Origin: Melampsora larici-populina 98AG31
Lineage: Eukaryota; Basidiomycota; Pucciniomycetes; Pucciniales; Melampsoraceae
Reading direction: 5' to 3'
NCBI RefSeq assembly: GCF_000204055.1
Contig: NW_006768833.1
Coordinates: 303,039-367,038, forward strand
Length of the DNA stretch: 64,000 bases
In this document: in pieces, positions 23,363 through 34,393 of the stretch
Layout: each line of letters begins with the position of its first letter
Position numbering within the stretch: the first letter of the stretch is position 1
Notes under the pieces: model-generated
Told to the model about the DNA's origin: nothing
The model's database searches: none
What the model saw: only the letters and a program-made list of their open reading frames with translations
Translations under genes and position numbers: made by a program

Positions 23363-23522
23363 TGTTATGAACCAGTACGCAGCAGGGACTAAGGAAAGAG
23401 CCAGGAAGGTGCTAACCAGTAGGTAACTAGATTGCAGTGTGAGTCTAATAGAGATACAACGGTGAGGGTGAAAATCCCTGCTCATCACACTACAAGCATA
23501 ATCCAGTATAAGGATTATTACA
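23363..23522 (-). repeat. LTR, 5' copy relative to the element
   Basis: 160-bp LTR partner of 17691-17850, followed by the duplicated TTGCC at 23523-23527. Confidence 0.95.
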
Positions 23523-23894
23523 TTGCCACATGATGCAAGACTGTAAATCAATCTCAATATTGGATTGTTCAGCCTATAAAGAAATCAATATGAAACGTGA
23601 TCCCAAATCAGCAAATAATACCATCACCAATGTCAATCCATCAGAATCCAGTGGATCATCAGAGCTTTCCACCAAACACCCTAAGCTAACTCATGATTCA
23701 CACAAAGCACATTCAGGTGCTTTGTGCCTTGTACCCAAAAGAGCACCATGGATACTTATGAAGATCTCCTCAAGGCTCTGATTTTGGGCCATGTTCCTTT
23801 GTGTTTCCTCCAAAACAAGTCATTCTGTGCCTTTCAACAAAAAATCTTGGTTGTATCTTACACTCTGGCTCCACACCACATTATACTTAATATA
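23523..23894 (+). pseudogene. Decayed hAT transposon, part 3' of the retrotransposon
   Basis: Resumes the hAT reading frame broken at 17690: HMMQDCKSISI, then after a frameshift near 23750 TYEDLLKALILGHVPL and FLQNKSFCAFQQK, matching IYEDLLKALITGHIPF and FLHNKSFLEFQQK of the transposase at 53543-55768. Similarity stops at about 23894, where an LTR-like sequence begins. The DUF659 and dimerisation regions are absent. Confidence 0.85.
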
Positions 23895-24562
23895 TGTAAT
23901 CAAGTACAAACAACAATGGTAATCAATAGTTAATAATGAATTCTGAACCATTGTAGTGATAGAAACAAATATCACTACAGTTAGGTTTGGAGAAGTGAGT
24001 ATATAAATCCCTTTTCTCTAAGCCTTGAGAGATTTCTCCCCAAGCTTTTGTTACACACTAATTTTAAAGAACCACTTTGGAGTAATATTGAAGTACATAA
24101 TCAAGAGTCTTATAACTCTAAGACTAGTGATTTACTTCATTACTTTGAGAAGTTTTCTGACTAAAAGTAAGTAATATATTCTTCATCCATCTGTGGATCC
24201 TCTACTTCCCCAAGTAGAAACAAATAGGTTGGTGACCATAGAACAACCCAAGGTTGGTGACCATAGAACAACCCAAGGTTGGTGACCATAAAAACAACCC
24301 AGGGTTAGTGACCATCAAACAACTAGTTTAGTGAACTTCAAACCACTGTTTACTCTGTTACTTTAAAGATTAAAGGAAGGACTAGGTTCCACCCTCATTT
24401 ATATTATTATAATTGAAACCTCCTTTTGAGGAGTCACCTAACTGTAGTCTGTCAGGATTTATCCTTTCAGAGCAGTACCTTCCCTTCCTCATTCCTTTTA
24501 GCTATTTATAATTCTTTGTAATACTTTATATTTAAAATATAAATATAATTACTTGAATTACA
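23895..24562 (+). repeat. Putative solo LTR
   Basis: Begins TGTAATCAAGTA and ends TACTTGAATTACA, imperfect inverted ends with TG...CA borders. A TATATAAATC box at about 24000 is followed by promoter-like sequence, consistent with an LTR in plus orientation. No identical flanking duplication is visible and no internal coding region adjoins, so it may be a solo LTR or a deletion derivative. A 25-bp tandem repeat lies inside. Confidence 0.5.
24227..24323 (+). repeat. 25-bp tandem repeat, about four units
   Basis: Units of GGTTGGTGACCATAGAACAA plus CCCAA start at 24227, 24252 and 24277, with a shorter degenerate fourth at 24303. It lies within the putative LTR. Confidence 0.8.
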
Positions 24563-24569
24563 AGACCCA

Positions 24570-26407
24570 CCTTGCCCAATTAGTGATCCTTGAGTACTCA
24601 AGAGAGTACCCAAACCTCACAAGCAGGTTCTGTTGCATCTTGAGGATCTAGCATGAATCCTTTACCAAATTCTGGGTATCCTTCAGCTGAAGATTTTGGG
24701 TCTTCAACTTGAATGAAGTTGTGGATAAAGCACATAACGGTAACCATTGCAATTTGAACCTTGATTGTGTATGCACACCCATGTGCCATGATTTCAAAGC
24801 GCTTCTTGCAAGCTCCAAAGATGTGCTTGGTGATGTGCTTGGTGATGTGCTTGGCAATGTTGCATGCACTAGTGTGTCAAAGGTTGAACAACTCTTCTTT
24901 ATTGGTGGGTCTATGATTGACTAAAATACATGGTTGAGAGGGATACAAAAAGAAACAATATGAGATTGATGAAAATGATGAAAGAAAAAAGAAACCTCAC
25001 CTGAAACCTTTTTGTTCCCACTCTTGTAAATGATAACCCACTTTTCAAAAAGGAACAATACAATGCTTGGTGAAAGCAAAGCCGGTGTCTGCAAGATAAT
25101 ACTTTCCAGCAGGAATTTTAAGATCACAACTATCCCAAGTCCAAAGAGCACCTTTGGCCATACTTCCTTCAACTCCAATCAAGCAATAAATAAACTCCTT
25201 GTTGAAATTACATGTGGCAAGGTCATTTTGAGATGTATATCCTTTATGCTTAGGGAACGGAATGAACTTGGAAGCTGGCAGAGTGACCCAAATTTGTGTA
25301 CCATCAGTTGCACCATTGCAGTCTTTGAAAGGAACTTCAGATTCTCAGAAAAGGCATCCAAGAGTGGTGTGTTGGTGTTGGCAAAAGGGATAAATTTGCC
25401 AAGTAACCTTCCATCATCAAATGATCCATTAACAAGCTGAGTGATGGTGTGAGTCAAAAGAAGACCTGTCAGAAATATTCATGAGAAAATGCAAAAAAAT
25501 CACTTTGAAATAGCATCAGTTGATCTTTGAAAACAGTTCTGAAGTTTACAGTTTGACAGGCCAGTGATGACATTATAGAGCAAGAGTGCCAACTTTTCCG
25601 TACTGGTAACACAACAGGAGTCACTCATATTTCCAGAGTCTTCAACAACAGAGCGTAGTTCAAAAAAGACATGTTTAAACATTCCAAGATTATCATGAAA
25701 CACTGATTCTTTGGGATGATGAATGGGCTCATCAATCCACATCTGACCACTGAGCAAGGGTGTGAGTGGTAGAATTTGGTGAGTTTAGGCAACATCTGTG
25801 ACATACAGGCCTGTACACCAGTGCTAAACCAAGAAAAAACTCAAAATTGTGTTTGTTGTACTACAAGGAGTTCTTTTAAAAATTTGAGTTTGAGGAATTT
25901 TCTATGTTTAACACAGCTTTCAGCTCTAAGAGTGTGCGTTCAAAAATAGCGCTCCATGACCTATCAATTTACATGATGTGAAAAGGACCCTTTAGGTGGT
26001 TGACAATGAGTGGTTTTTAGTTGATTGAATTCAAAAGTTAATTCAAACTGAACAGTTGATGACCACAATGAGTGGTTTTTAGAAAATCTCAATGGATTTT
26101 GAAACTTTGATCAAAACAAGTGGTAGATGACCACAACGGATGGATAGATGGAGGTTTCAAAATGTTTTGATTGTTCTCAAAAACCATTGAATGATTTTCA
26201 AATTTGGATCAATATACTCATTTAAAATGAGTGCTACCAAACACTTGACTGGTCATCAAAAAATAACAACAATTGGACCTTTTTGGTCTAGTGTTTGGTA
26301 AAATTACATAACCAAAAAACGGGGTTTCGATCTGCCCCTTGATATAGGGGCAGATCAACATAACATTGTTGGGTAATTGTATATTGAAATCTCTACCAAA
26401 TGGGCCC
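24570..26407 (-). pseudogene. Harbinger-like (DDE_Tnp_4) transposase relic
   Basis: Minus-strand translation gives blocks typical of PIF/Harbinger nucleases: GTQIWVTLPASKFIPF, KGYTSQNDLATCNFNKEF, IYCLIGVEGSMAKGALW, AGKYYLADTGFAFTKHC (with the conserved Asp), an in-frame stop, then YHLQEWEQKGFR, and after a likely intron HIFGACKKRFEIMAHG and ICMVTVMCFIHNF-like residues. Stops and frame changes show it is dead. A repeated 12-bp unit lies at about 24819-24854. A possible terminus, GGGCCCATTTGGTAGAG as its inverse complement, ends at 26407 next to TTA, the usual Harbinger target. The partner end was not found; it may have been removed near the LTR at 24562. Confidence 0.75.
26329..26356. repeat. 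Perfect 10-bp inverted repeat with an 8-base loop
   Basis: GATCTGCCCC and GGGGCAGATC flank TTGATATA. It lies near the right end of the Harbinger-like relic and may be a subterminal hairpin. Confidence 0.8.
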
Positions 26408-26521
26408 TTAGCTCTATACCAAAGCCAACAATTGTGCGCCTAGTCTTTGAATTAGTATCTACCAAGGCTGACCTCAACCTGTAGCAACTTTTAGAGACAA
26501 CACTTGTGGGATTTGGGGTTA

Positions 26522-27035
26522 GTTACAGCCGTTCTCACAAAGGTTGCTTTTTTGAATTTTATTTTTCAGCCGTTGAGTGAGGGTTACACCTCAGTGCCCC
26601 TGGAGAGGGCCCAACGTTGGGGGCTCCAGCAAGTACAAAGGCAAGCAAAGGCTTGTCTTTGTACTCTTGAAGGCCTCCAACGTTGGGGGCGCCCTTCACA
26701 GGCACTGTGCCTGTAATTCAGTTCCCTCTCCCTCAGTCAAGCTCTACACTACTTTCTACTGTATCGCCACCTTTGTTTTCAATCACCGCAAAGATCAAGC
26801 TTAACAAAGTCCCACTTGTTTTGACCTGTACTGGCTAGCTCAAACAAGGGACTCACACAAGTCAAAAAAATGGCATGAGATCTGTTGGGGCTTCCCCCCA
26901 ATCTCTCCTTGTCTTATAGAACTTTTTTTTACCATTCTAACCCTTCCTGGGCCAAAAGAAAAAATGTGTGCTTTGCTTTTGGCTACAACCCACTGCTTTC
27001 AGCATCAAAGCATCCTTTATGAGAACGGCTGTAGC
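26522..27035. mobile_element. 514-bp MITE, TTA-flanked, with an internal foldback
   Basis: The termini are 26-bp inverted repeats starting GTTACAGCCGTTCTCACAAA (left) and GCTACAGCCGTTCTCATAAA (right, inverse complement), four mismatches in all. Both ends adjoin TTA (26519-26521 and 27036-27038), the 3-bp duplication of PIF/Harbinger elements. Inside, about 26595-26712 forms a long imperfect hairpin containing two CCAACGTTGG palindromes and arms with the shared core GTACAAAG. No coding capacity is seen. It belongs to a different end family from the GAGCATCC MITEs. Confidence 0.8.
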
Positions 27036-27038
27036 TTA

Positions 27039-27492
27039 AACCTGGCTGAAGATCTGTAATTTTAGCTTGACTAGCCCCAAATTCAACGCCAGCAATTGGA
27101 GATGCTCTTATACACCAGTATATTGTACCCGCCGGATTCCGGGCGGGATGTCATTTTTTTCAGATACCAACCCCCAACTTGCGGGGTCCCCAACCATCAG
27201 GTCACAGGTGTTCCAAAACTTCTTCCCAAACCCCGGACCTATCGGGGCTCTCGAGTCTTCGAGGCTCAGGCTAAGTCAAGGCCCGGGAGATCCCTCTCTG
27301 GGCCGGCACCGAAAGTCCCAGAGACACGGGTGGGAGCCCTGTATAACATTGCTGTGATGTGATTGGATTTACTCGATCAAGTGAATCTGATGAACCATTT
27401 GACTATTTCAATGCTCAACAAAATATCATCATCAAGACCATCTCAACTCTCAAGACACTCAAGATATTCTCAATAGCAAGTTTAAATCATTC
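27039..27492. other. GC-rich repeat fragment and Vps23 promoter region
   Basis: The GC-rich block at 27125-27345 contrasts with its flanks and resembles transposon-end sequence, but no matching inverted terminus was found. A GGAGATGCTCTTATACACCA string at about 27099 also occurs (one mismatch) at the right end of the 16-kb MITE. The remaining 130 bases are A/T-rich and precede the Vps23 start. Confidence 0.35.
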
Positions 27493-29500
27493 ATGCCATC
27501 TCATCTAGTAACAAATTGGCTCAGGCAGATCTTAACACCTGTCAGTCTTATTTCATTATCATTCTCACTTTTTTGACATTCTTGATTAGCATCTTGAGAT
27601 GGATGATCGAATGCTTTGGAATGATACATCTTCAGTATGCTCATCGAGATCAAGTCTTTACTCAAGTCGAATCTGCCCTTCAAGCTTATCCATCACTCTC
27701 TCCCAAGACTGAATCATATAGTTGAGTTTGTGACGTCAGATCGTTTTATTTTCAATCATGTTTCCTTCAGACTGACTACCATGTAATCTCACCTAGCCTT
27801 CGATGATGGACGAGCTGCACTCTTACTTTGTTTGTCGGGCACTATTCCAGTGACTTATCGAGCTGCTCGTTATAACATCCCTATTGCGATTTGGATTCCT
27901 CATGATTTCCCACTACAGCCTCCGATCGTTTATGTGACACCAACCAGTGAAATGGTTATTAGAAAGAGTGCTCATATCGAACCTTCAGGTCAATGTCACG
28001 CCACTTATCTTCAATCATGGACTTCGAAACCGGAGGTTCTGCCCATTTTGCTTTTCTTTCTGACCATGTATCTCTACTTCAACATATTGGCTAATTTGCT
28101 ATGACTCTTTTGATAGGCTTGCTCTCTATCCCCATTATTGATTCATTTGCAAGATCTGTTCTCTCGCGAACCTCCTCTGTATGCAAAGCCAAAGCCATCA
28201 CAATCACCAATTTCAAACGCATCTTCACTTGTGCCGTCTCCTTCCACTTCTTCAGCTCGACCACCGCCACCACCACCACCACCTATTCCCCTGCCACTCC
28301 GACCTACTCAACCCTCTACTATGTCTTTCCCTGAGATGCCTCAGACTGATCCTGCTAACAGACCCCTCCCGCGGCCTCCTCCACTTTACACTCGTACCAC
28401 TTCTTGTACTCCAAGCAATGCTCAACAATTTCCACATCCACTGCCTCACTCCCTACAACTTTCGCATATTCAACGCTCTACTTCTCTCCATTCGGCTCAT
28501 CCTCCCCATAACCTCATGCCGCGCAGTCTTACCCATATCGGTACCCGCAATTCAAGATCTGATGACGAAGCCTCTAGTCCCTCTCGACCTAACTCGTTTG
28601 TCGCTTCACCTGCACTTGAACAACGTGTCAGTCAGATCACATTGAACTCTCAAACTCCACCACCTAATCTCTTAGATGACATTGACCAAGGTACAGAACA
28701 CAATTCAATACAAAGCTCGTCTAAACCTACATCTCATCCACCACCAAGACCTCCAAATCCAGCATTACTAGCCCTAAGAAAAGCAGTTCATGCAAAGCTT
28801 CAAAACGAACTCTCAAACTTAAATTCATCACTCACATTTGAACATGGTCAATTAATGGTACTGCAACATGATTTACTGAAAGGTGAACCTGCGATCATTG
28901 ATGAATTGGCTAGACTAGAAGCCGTTAAGGAAGTTTGTGTAGGAGTAGGGTATCGATATGAAAGCCTTGTATCAGAATTGAAGCAAAGGATACAAGAATT
29001 GAGAGAAAGGAAACCGGTACCAGTTGATGAACTTGTTTGCTCAAATACAGTACTTTATAATCAGTTAAGTTTATGTAATTTGTTGGTCGCTCCCTAAAAG
29101 TTAAAGACTGATCCAATTTATATATATATATATCTATGTAATTCAAATTGGGGTGTCAAACAGATTGTTAGAGCTGGTTGCTGAAGATCAAGCTATTGAT
29201 GATACAATTTATCATTTATCAAGAGCTTTGAATAATTCAGATGTAGCTAAGATTGATTTGGAGAAATTCTTAAAGGTACCTTTTCCCTTGTCATCAATAC
29301 CTTTTAATTTTCGATAAGGAAAACTGATACACATGTATATATTTGTTCTTTTGTTTTTATCGTAGAGAGTAAGAGCATTAGGACGAGAGCAATTTTTGAA
29401 AAGAGAGACAATTAATCGAATTACACTTGAATTGGCTATGATGCATCATAGACCAAATAATTTTTCTACTCCTACACCTGCTGCTAGACTTCAATCATGA
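27493..29500 (+). CDS. VPS23: ESCRT-I subunit Vps23/Tsg101
   Basis: ESCRT-I component that binds ubiquitinated cargo at endosomes for sorting into multivesicular bodies. Six exons, 27493-27540, 27636-27720, 27797-28035, 28117-29063, 29164-29275 and 29366-29500, join in frame to about 521 residues. Residues 1-145 form the UEV domain: FDDGRAALLLCLSGTIPVTY, PIAIWIPHDFPLQPPIVYV, HIEPSGQCHATYL, LQDLFSREPPLYAKP. A Pro-rich linker with a polyproline run (PPPPPPPPIPLP) follows, then a coiled-coil region (about 350-430), and the C-terminal steadiness box (VLYNQLLELVAEDQAIDDTIYHLS, read as two adjoining blocks, to FLKRETINRI). Length and domain order fit fungal Vps23. The start is set by MPSHLVTNWLRQIL, the expected first UEV helix. 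Confidence 0.95.
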
Positions 29501-29900
29501 AAATTAAGTCTGTATTTTTTTTAGATTTTTTATAGATCCGGTTTAGGTCTTTTTTCCCTCGTCAGAATTGTATAAGGAGAAATAATGATTTTGTATGTAG
29601 GTTGAGGTTTTCAGCATGGCCTGAAGAGATTCTAAGTTTGCAAGCAAGATTTTGATATTTTGTTTAGGTTTAGGATCTTGCTACATGAGGCCATTAATAC
29701 AAACTTGTAGACACTGTGTTTTGGCACCTACATATTCAAAAACAGGATGTAGGTGTCATATTTTGAGTCCCTACAATCTCAAATTTATGTGTTTGAGCAC
29801 ACAGGCACCTATGTGCACTTGTGGTCATGATGCAGTGCCTACAACCCAAGATTGTTCTTTTATAACCATTTATAACACATTTTCACACAAGACCATTTTT
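29501..29900. other. 3' flank of Vps23
   Basis: No gene seen. T-rich sequence after the stop is compatible with a 3' untranslated region. Confidence 0.4.
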
Positions 29901-30075
29901 TGAGTTACAATTAAAATTTCGGTGGACAGAATAACCATGTTGAGTTGTAATTATGATATTGGTAGAGAAAAAAACATTTTGAGTTACAATTAGGGTATTG
30001 GTGGATGGAAAAAACATCTTGAGTTACAATTGAGCTATTGGTGGATGGAATTAACATTTTGACTGACAATCAAGG
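29901..30075 (+). repeat. 40-bp tandem repeat, about four units
   Basis: Units beginning TGAGTTACAATTA start at 29901, 29941, 29980, 30020 and (partial) 30060, each containing a TATTGGTGGATGGAA-like segment. Copies are diverged but the spacing is regular. Confidence 0.75.
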
Positions 30076-31743
30076 TCTTAGTGTTTGGAGCTGCAGACAA
30101 TTAGAGGTGATGTATCCTTACAAATATCACAAACCTAACTCTTCTATCAATGAATGTCCTCATCAACCAAACATCATAATTAACATCAATGACAAATCCA
30201 AATCTAAAATGTCTCAAGTCAGAGTATCAGCTTTAGACTGGAGTTCTGAGGGTTTTGGTAGTCAAGGAGATGATAGTGAAATACCTACAGAGTATTTATT
30301 TGATGGGGAGAAATGGATGCTGTAAACAACCAACATCCTCTTGTATTAAATTATCAATCTCTTCCCACCCCAATTTCCATCGAAACAGTGGCTAACAACT
30401 CAAATGCTGCCATAATTAGAAAAGGCCAACTACCGGTAAAATCCATGAATGGTGAAAAGGCAATGGTTGAGAATGTGTAATATGGCCCAAAGGCAACAGC
30501 TACTATCATATCCCCTAGAGCACTCTGTGAGGAAGGAGTATGGGATTGGCTATGGGTCTACAGCATTGTAGTGGGACAGGGTTATAGGAGTCTTTCCTCC
30601 TCCCTTCCTTGTTTCTCTTTTCTCTTGAGGATTCCCTTTCTCCTCCTTCTATCTTTATTATTAGATTATTTCATTAATTTTTCTTGTGGTTCAGGTATGA
30701 CTTCCTTTTCTATCTCTAGTACAGTAAGCCCTGTACAATCCAATACACTCTGTGGAAAGACTTGGTACCGGGTTTAGCAGGCTACCAGATTTGAGACTTT
30801 GTGCAAAAAACTCTTGAAGATTTCTCTCAGCTTTTTCAAATGAATCTCTAGCTATGGTAAGAGAAAAAATACCTTGAATTGAGACTTTTCAAGCTAGAAT
30901 CAATCAAGGTAGTAGGGTACTTGAAATCTTTGGGATTGATAAGGATGAAATCAAGCTGGAAATTTTCCCACAACCCAACACCATCATCAACATAATTTGT
31001 GTGTACATGAACACATTTGATTACAAGTACTATCCAGCCAATTCAAGCAGTGTTTGGAAAGATTTGGCAAGAGAGAAGGATCAAAAAGCACAAGTTGATG
31101 TTTTGAACAACCTTGAACAGGGTTTTTTGCCCCAATGTTTTCAATATAGGGTGCAACTGTGGTAAAATACACCATCTTTGCTCTATTTTATACAGTATAT
31201 TGAAATTCAGCAACCAGATAGCATATAAGACTAGCTACCAGATATTTGGCTGGGAACCAAGCTGGTAGACAGCTCTGGTACCGGATTTAGCAGGCTACCA
31301 GGTATCAGAGGACTGGTCAGTACAGGGTTCAATGTAGTAGATTCTTTTCATTGAGTGTTCTTGTGGTTAAGGTTTAGGAACAGAGAACCAAGTGTTAGTT
31401 CTGTGTGGCGACGTCCTTTATGAGAACTACACACCATGTCTGTTTTGAGGTAGCATGTCGACGTGCTCACACCAATCAATTTCCGTAGAGGGTGGATATA
31501 ACCTACAAACAGGTCTGAGGCCTAAGCATACAATTGCCTTTGTCAAAAGGTTCAGACAGCAAGAGTGTTAAATGGGCTCCTTTGTTCATAGTTCCATTGA
31601 CAAACAGTAAATTTTTGATTGTCTATTATTATTAACAAAGGATTTGCATTTTCTAGAGACAAATTGAATAAAGATCCGTTCAAATTTATTACACAACTCT
31701 CCGTGTGAGCACATCGACGTGCTCATGGGGGACAGGCATGGTG
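30076..31743. other. Repeat-derived sequence without genes
   Basis: No gene supported; an open frame at 30038-30325 has no recognised motif. A direct repeat of about 25 bases (GGTACCGGGTTTAGCAGGCT at 30764 and GGTACCGGATTTAGCAGGCT at 31277) and two related TCGACGTGCTCA segments (about 31458 and 31717) suggest retroelement debris. A clean LTR pair could not be assigned. Confidence 0.4.
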
Positions 31744-31824
31744 ACAAGTGCCTGCAGAAAAGCTACAACACTGTGTGAGCCAGTTTGGCCCAGGGAGTGA
31801 TGTATCTTTTCTGCAGGCACTTGT
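31744..31824. repeat. Perfect 19-bp inverted repeat (hairpin)
   Basis: ACAAGTGCCTGCAGAAAAG at 31744-31762 and its exact inverse complement at 31806-31824, separated by 43 bases. It could be a small foldback element or the remnant ends of one. Confidence 0.85.
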
Positions 31825-32050
31825 AGTACTTCCATTGAAGGTCAAGATTTTCATCAACCTTACACGCTCATCACAAAAGGTGCTGAATTAAAAATCTTGT
31901 AACAGTTCTTTGAATTAACTATGTTCAACTCACTCAAATCTATTTTTGTCTCCACTTTGGCATGCCTGCTTAGGACATATGTCAATGAAATGCATTAGAA
32001 GACTCTTCAAACATCATTGTGCTTATGGTCTTTCCTTCATAAGACTTTGA

Positions 32051-32290
32051 GCTTGAAGAAACACAAAGGGGTTCTCAGTAAGGCTCAGAAAAAATTACTT
32101 GTGTGATGAAAGTGAAACCTATTGGTACAAGACACAAAATATAAGAATGAATTACTGTTTAGAACACAACCACACAATAAAACAAGCCTTGAAGAAACTC
32201 AAAGGAATCCTCAGTAAGGCTGTGAGACCATCACAAGTGTGATTAAAGTGAAGTACCTTTTGGTATGAGAAACAAAATATCAGAACAAAT
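32051..32290 (+). repeat. Diverged direct duplication, offset about 135 bp
   Basis: Segments beginning GCTTGAAGAAACACAAAGG (32051) and GCCTTGAAGAAACTCAAAGG (32186) stay alignable for about 100 bases, including TCAGTAAGGCT and a later AAAGTGAA...TTGGTA block. Confidence 0.7.
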
Positions 32291-32449
32291 GATGAAAGAA
32301 GACAAATAAGTGAGATCATAGAAAACTTGAAAACTGTGGCCAAAAATGTATGATAATTATCTATATAGATGGTGGTAAAGGATCACTTTTTTATGAACAT
32401 GTAACAAAGATGATTTACCCATCTGATATTGCTAAATTCATAAATGAAG

Positions 32450-33200
32450 AAAACACATTATCAACAAACTCAAATACCACAACAATATCCTCATCATCAC
32501 GGAAAGAAATCCTTAACTCAAATCAAAAAATAAAGGTAACATAAAACATATAATCAATGCACTGACAGTAGGTGATTTTACTGAAGAACTCAAATCAGAC
32601 ATGCAAAATTTAGCAGGTACTCATGCATTCAGTGGAAATGAAGATTTACAAATATTATCACCACCTAAATCATATGATGAATCACTCAAATCAACTAAAT
32701 CTCATCTATGGAAATGAGTGTTTGATAAAGAAATGGAAATGACGGAGAGGATGAAGGTCTGGAAAGTTGTACATAAGCCAGATGGATTAGTAACACTTGG
32801 TCTTAAATGTGTATGTGTGTATAAAAAAGCAGATGATGACCCGAACTAAACAAATTTTAGATCAAGACTTGTAGGAAAAGGGTTTAGTCAAAGCAAAGGT
32901 ATGTTTTACACTGAAACATTTGCAACAGCTGCAACATTTTCTGGTTAAAGGATTATTTTAACAATAGCAGCATATCAAAGATTGCTTGTGCATTCATGTG
33001 ATATTACTTCAGCTTATTTACATAGCACAATTGACCCAAAAGTTGACTTTGCAATACCAACTGCATACATGTGCAAAGAACAAAAAATGAACAAAGTTTT
33101 GGAAGATATAAAGGCTTTATGTGGAACAATGTAAAGAGCTTATTGTTGGTGTAAACACTTTCACACAATTCTCACTGTGATGGGTTTTAGAAAAATGCAC
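32450..33200 (+). pseudogene. Ty1/copia reverse transcriptase relic
   Basis: Plus-strand translation, with several stops, gives the copia RT N-terminal order: MKVWKVVHKPDGLVTLGLKC, VYKKADDDPN, FRSRLVGKGFSQSKGMFYTE, TFATAATFSG, IILTIAAYQRLLVHSCDITS and AYLHSTIDPKVDFAIPT. These match the family's W-LV, K-K, R-KARLV-KGF-Q, Y-ETF-PVA and AA-----Q-DV--A-L pattern. The catalytic YVDD segment and integrase were not found nearby. It is clearly degenerate. The LTRs could not be assigned. Confidence 0.8.
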
Positions 33201-34375
33201 CAAATGTTGCCTAATTTGGCTCCAGGGAGACAACAAACATTTGAAATTTGGATTTGGGTATTTCAAAGGCCTTGAATGAAACAAAAAAATGGGAGAAAAA
33301 GGTTGAAAAAAGAACATTTTTAGAAACAATAATTTAGCAAGTACTACTACACAGCCTTCAGACATTAAAAAATCCTGTTCTCATTTTTATTTCTTGGCGG
33401 GTTGATGTTGAGCAGAAGGTTCAAAAGTTGCTTGTTGCTTGACACAAATTGAGCTGATTGGTATGAGTGAACTCATAAGTCTGGTCGTTTCCCTGCATGG
33501 CTCTATATGACATATGTACCAAGAGCTGATCAGATTGACTGTTGTGGATTCAGACTCTTTTTTGTAATTTAAGTGAAATTTGCTGGATTATACACACTGG
33601 ATTCCCACCAGTGTACCTCTGCATTCCAACTACATGTACCTTGACGTTTACTTCCATTATTCTTAAGACCACAATGGCAAATTGAATAAAATGACCTTCC
33701 TTTCTTTGTTATCTTACAGATACCACACAGGTTGCAAGGACAGTTGGAGAGTATTGTATCTGTGTCAAAGGGTTTGCTTTGGCTGGTGGACATATTCTTG
33801 TGACTTTGTGGAGAGTAAAATTGCTTGAAAATAGTGTGTCTAGGTGATTCTTCAGTTCTTGGCTGGTCTGAGACTGTGGCCAGTATGACTACATGGAATT
33901 GCTCCATGACAATAGAAACAATACACATAATTAGAATTAAAAACAGGTGGTTTTGGCTCCAAGGGCACAATGAATGATGTTGAAAAAAAATCCAAAAATT
34001 TGGCTTTTTGGCTCCAGGTTTCACAACAAACATATTTGCTAAAAATTGCATTTTGGATCCAGCAAGACAACGGGGCTTTGGTGGTGCTATCAGGGGTCCT
34101 GTCAGAAGCATCCAGTGATTGTTTTGAATGTAAGAAACGGGACAGGCCTTGGTGAATCTTTATCAATTGGTAAAATCAAACTAGTATTGTATGTGAAGAT
34201 GATGGTGAAAATCAATTTCTTGCATTCTTCGATGATGGCCTGCCGCCTCACCAAACTTCAAATCATCATCAGCGGCATCCTCGGTAAATCCATCTCGCTC
34301 AGAGTAATCTCCCGATATTGAACTCGCACATCATGAACCCACTTGTCTACAGGTTGATAATGAATTGTGAGTCTA
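33201..34375. other. Region before the CACTA element
   Basis: No gene supported. A minus-strand open frame at 33569-34111 includes a Cys-rich stretch (CPCNLCGICKITKKGRSFYS, then CHCG) but matches no family I know and lacks exon partners. Two related GGCTCCAGG-containing segments (about 33219 and 34010) hint at repeats. Confidence 0.35.
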
Positions 34376-34393
34376 CACCACGGGTAGGTTTGG
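34376..34393 (+). repeat. Left terminal inverted repeat of the CACTA-like element
   Basis: CACCACGGGTAGGTTTGG; pairs with 44265-44282. Subterminal GGCGGCC or GGCCGCC motifs follow at 34493-34500, 34531-34537, 34587-34595 and, degenerate, at 34641. Confidence 0.85.

Larger units (their letters stand above)
17691..23522 (-). mobile_element. Ty3/gypsy chromovirus, full-length, minus orientation
   Basis: A 5832-bp LTR retrotransposon bounded by two 160-bp LTRs that differ at three positions, with TG...CA termini and a 5-bp duplication. Internal order on the minus strand is gag, protease, reverse transcriptase, RNase H, integrase, chromodomain. A polypurine tract (AAAGGGGGAA) lies next to the 3' LTR at about 17853-17864. 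No tRNA-complementary primer site starting TGG is evident next to the 5' LTR; the priming mode is unknown. The high LTR identity (157/160) implies recent insertion, yet two in-frame stops are present. It lies inside a hAT relic, so this is a nested insertion. Confidence 0.95.

Noticed and set aside
27125..27345. GC-rich block as a separate transposon
   Set aside because: No paired terminal repeat or duplication could be found; left as unassigned repeat fragment.
30764..31310. Direct repeat GGTACCGG(G/A)TTTAGCAGGCT as an LTR pair
   Set aside because: Similarity covers only about 25 bases and no LTR borders or internal region fit.
33569..34111. Minus-strand 180-codon frame with a Cys-rich patch
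   Set aside because: No known zinc-finger spacing, no exon partners, A/T-rich codon use and location in repeat debris; not supported as a gene.
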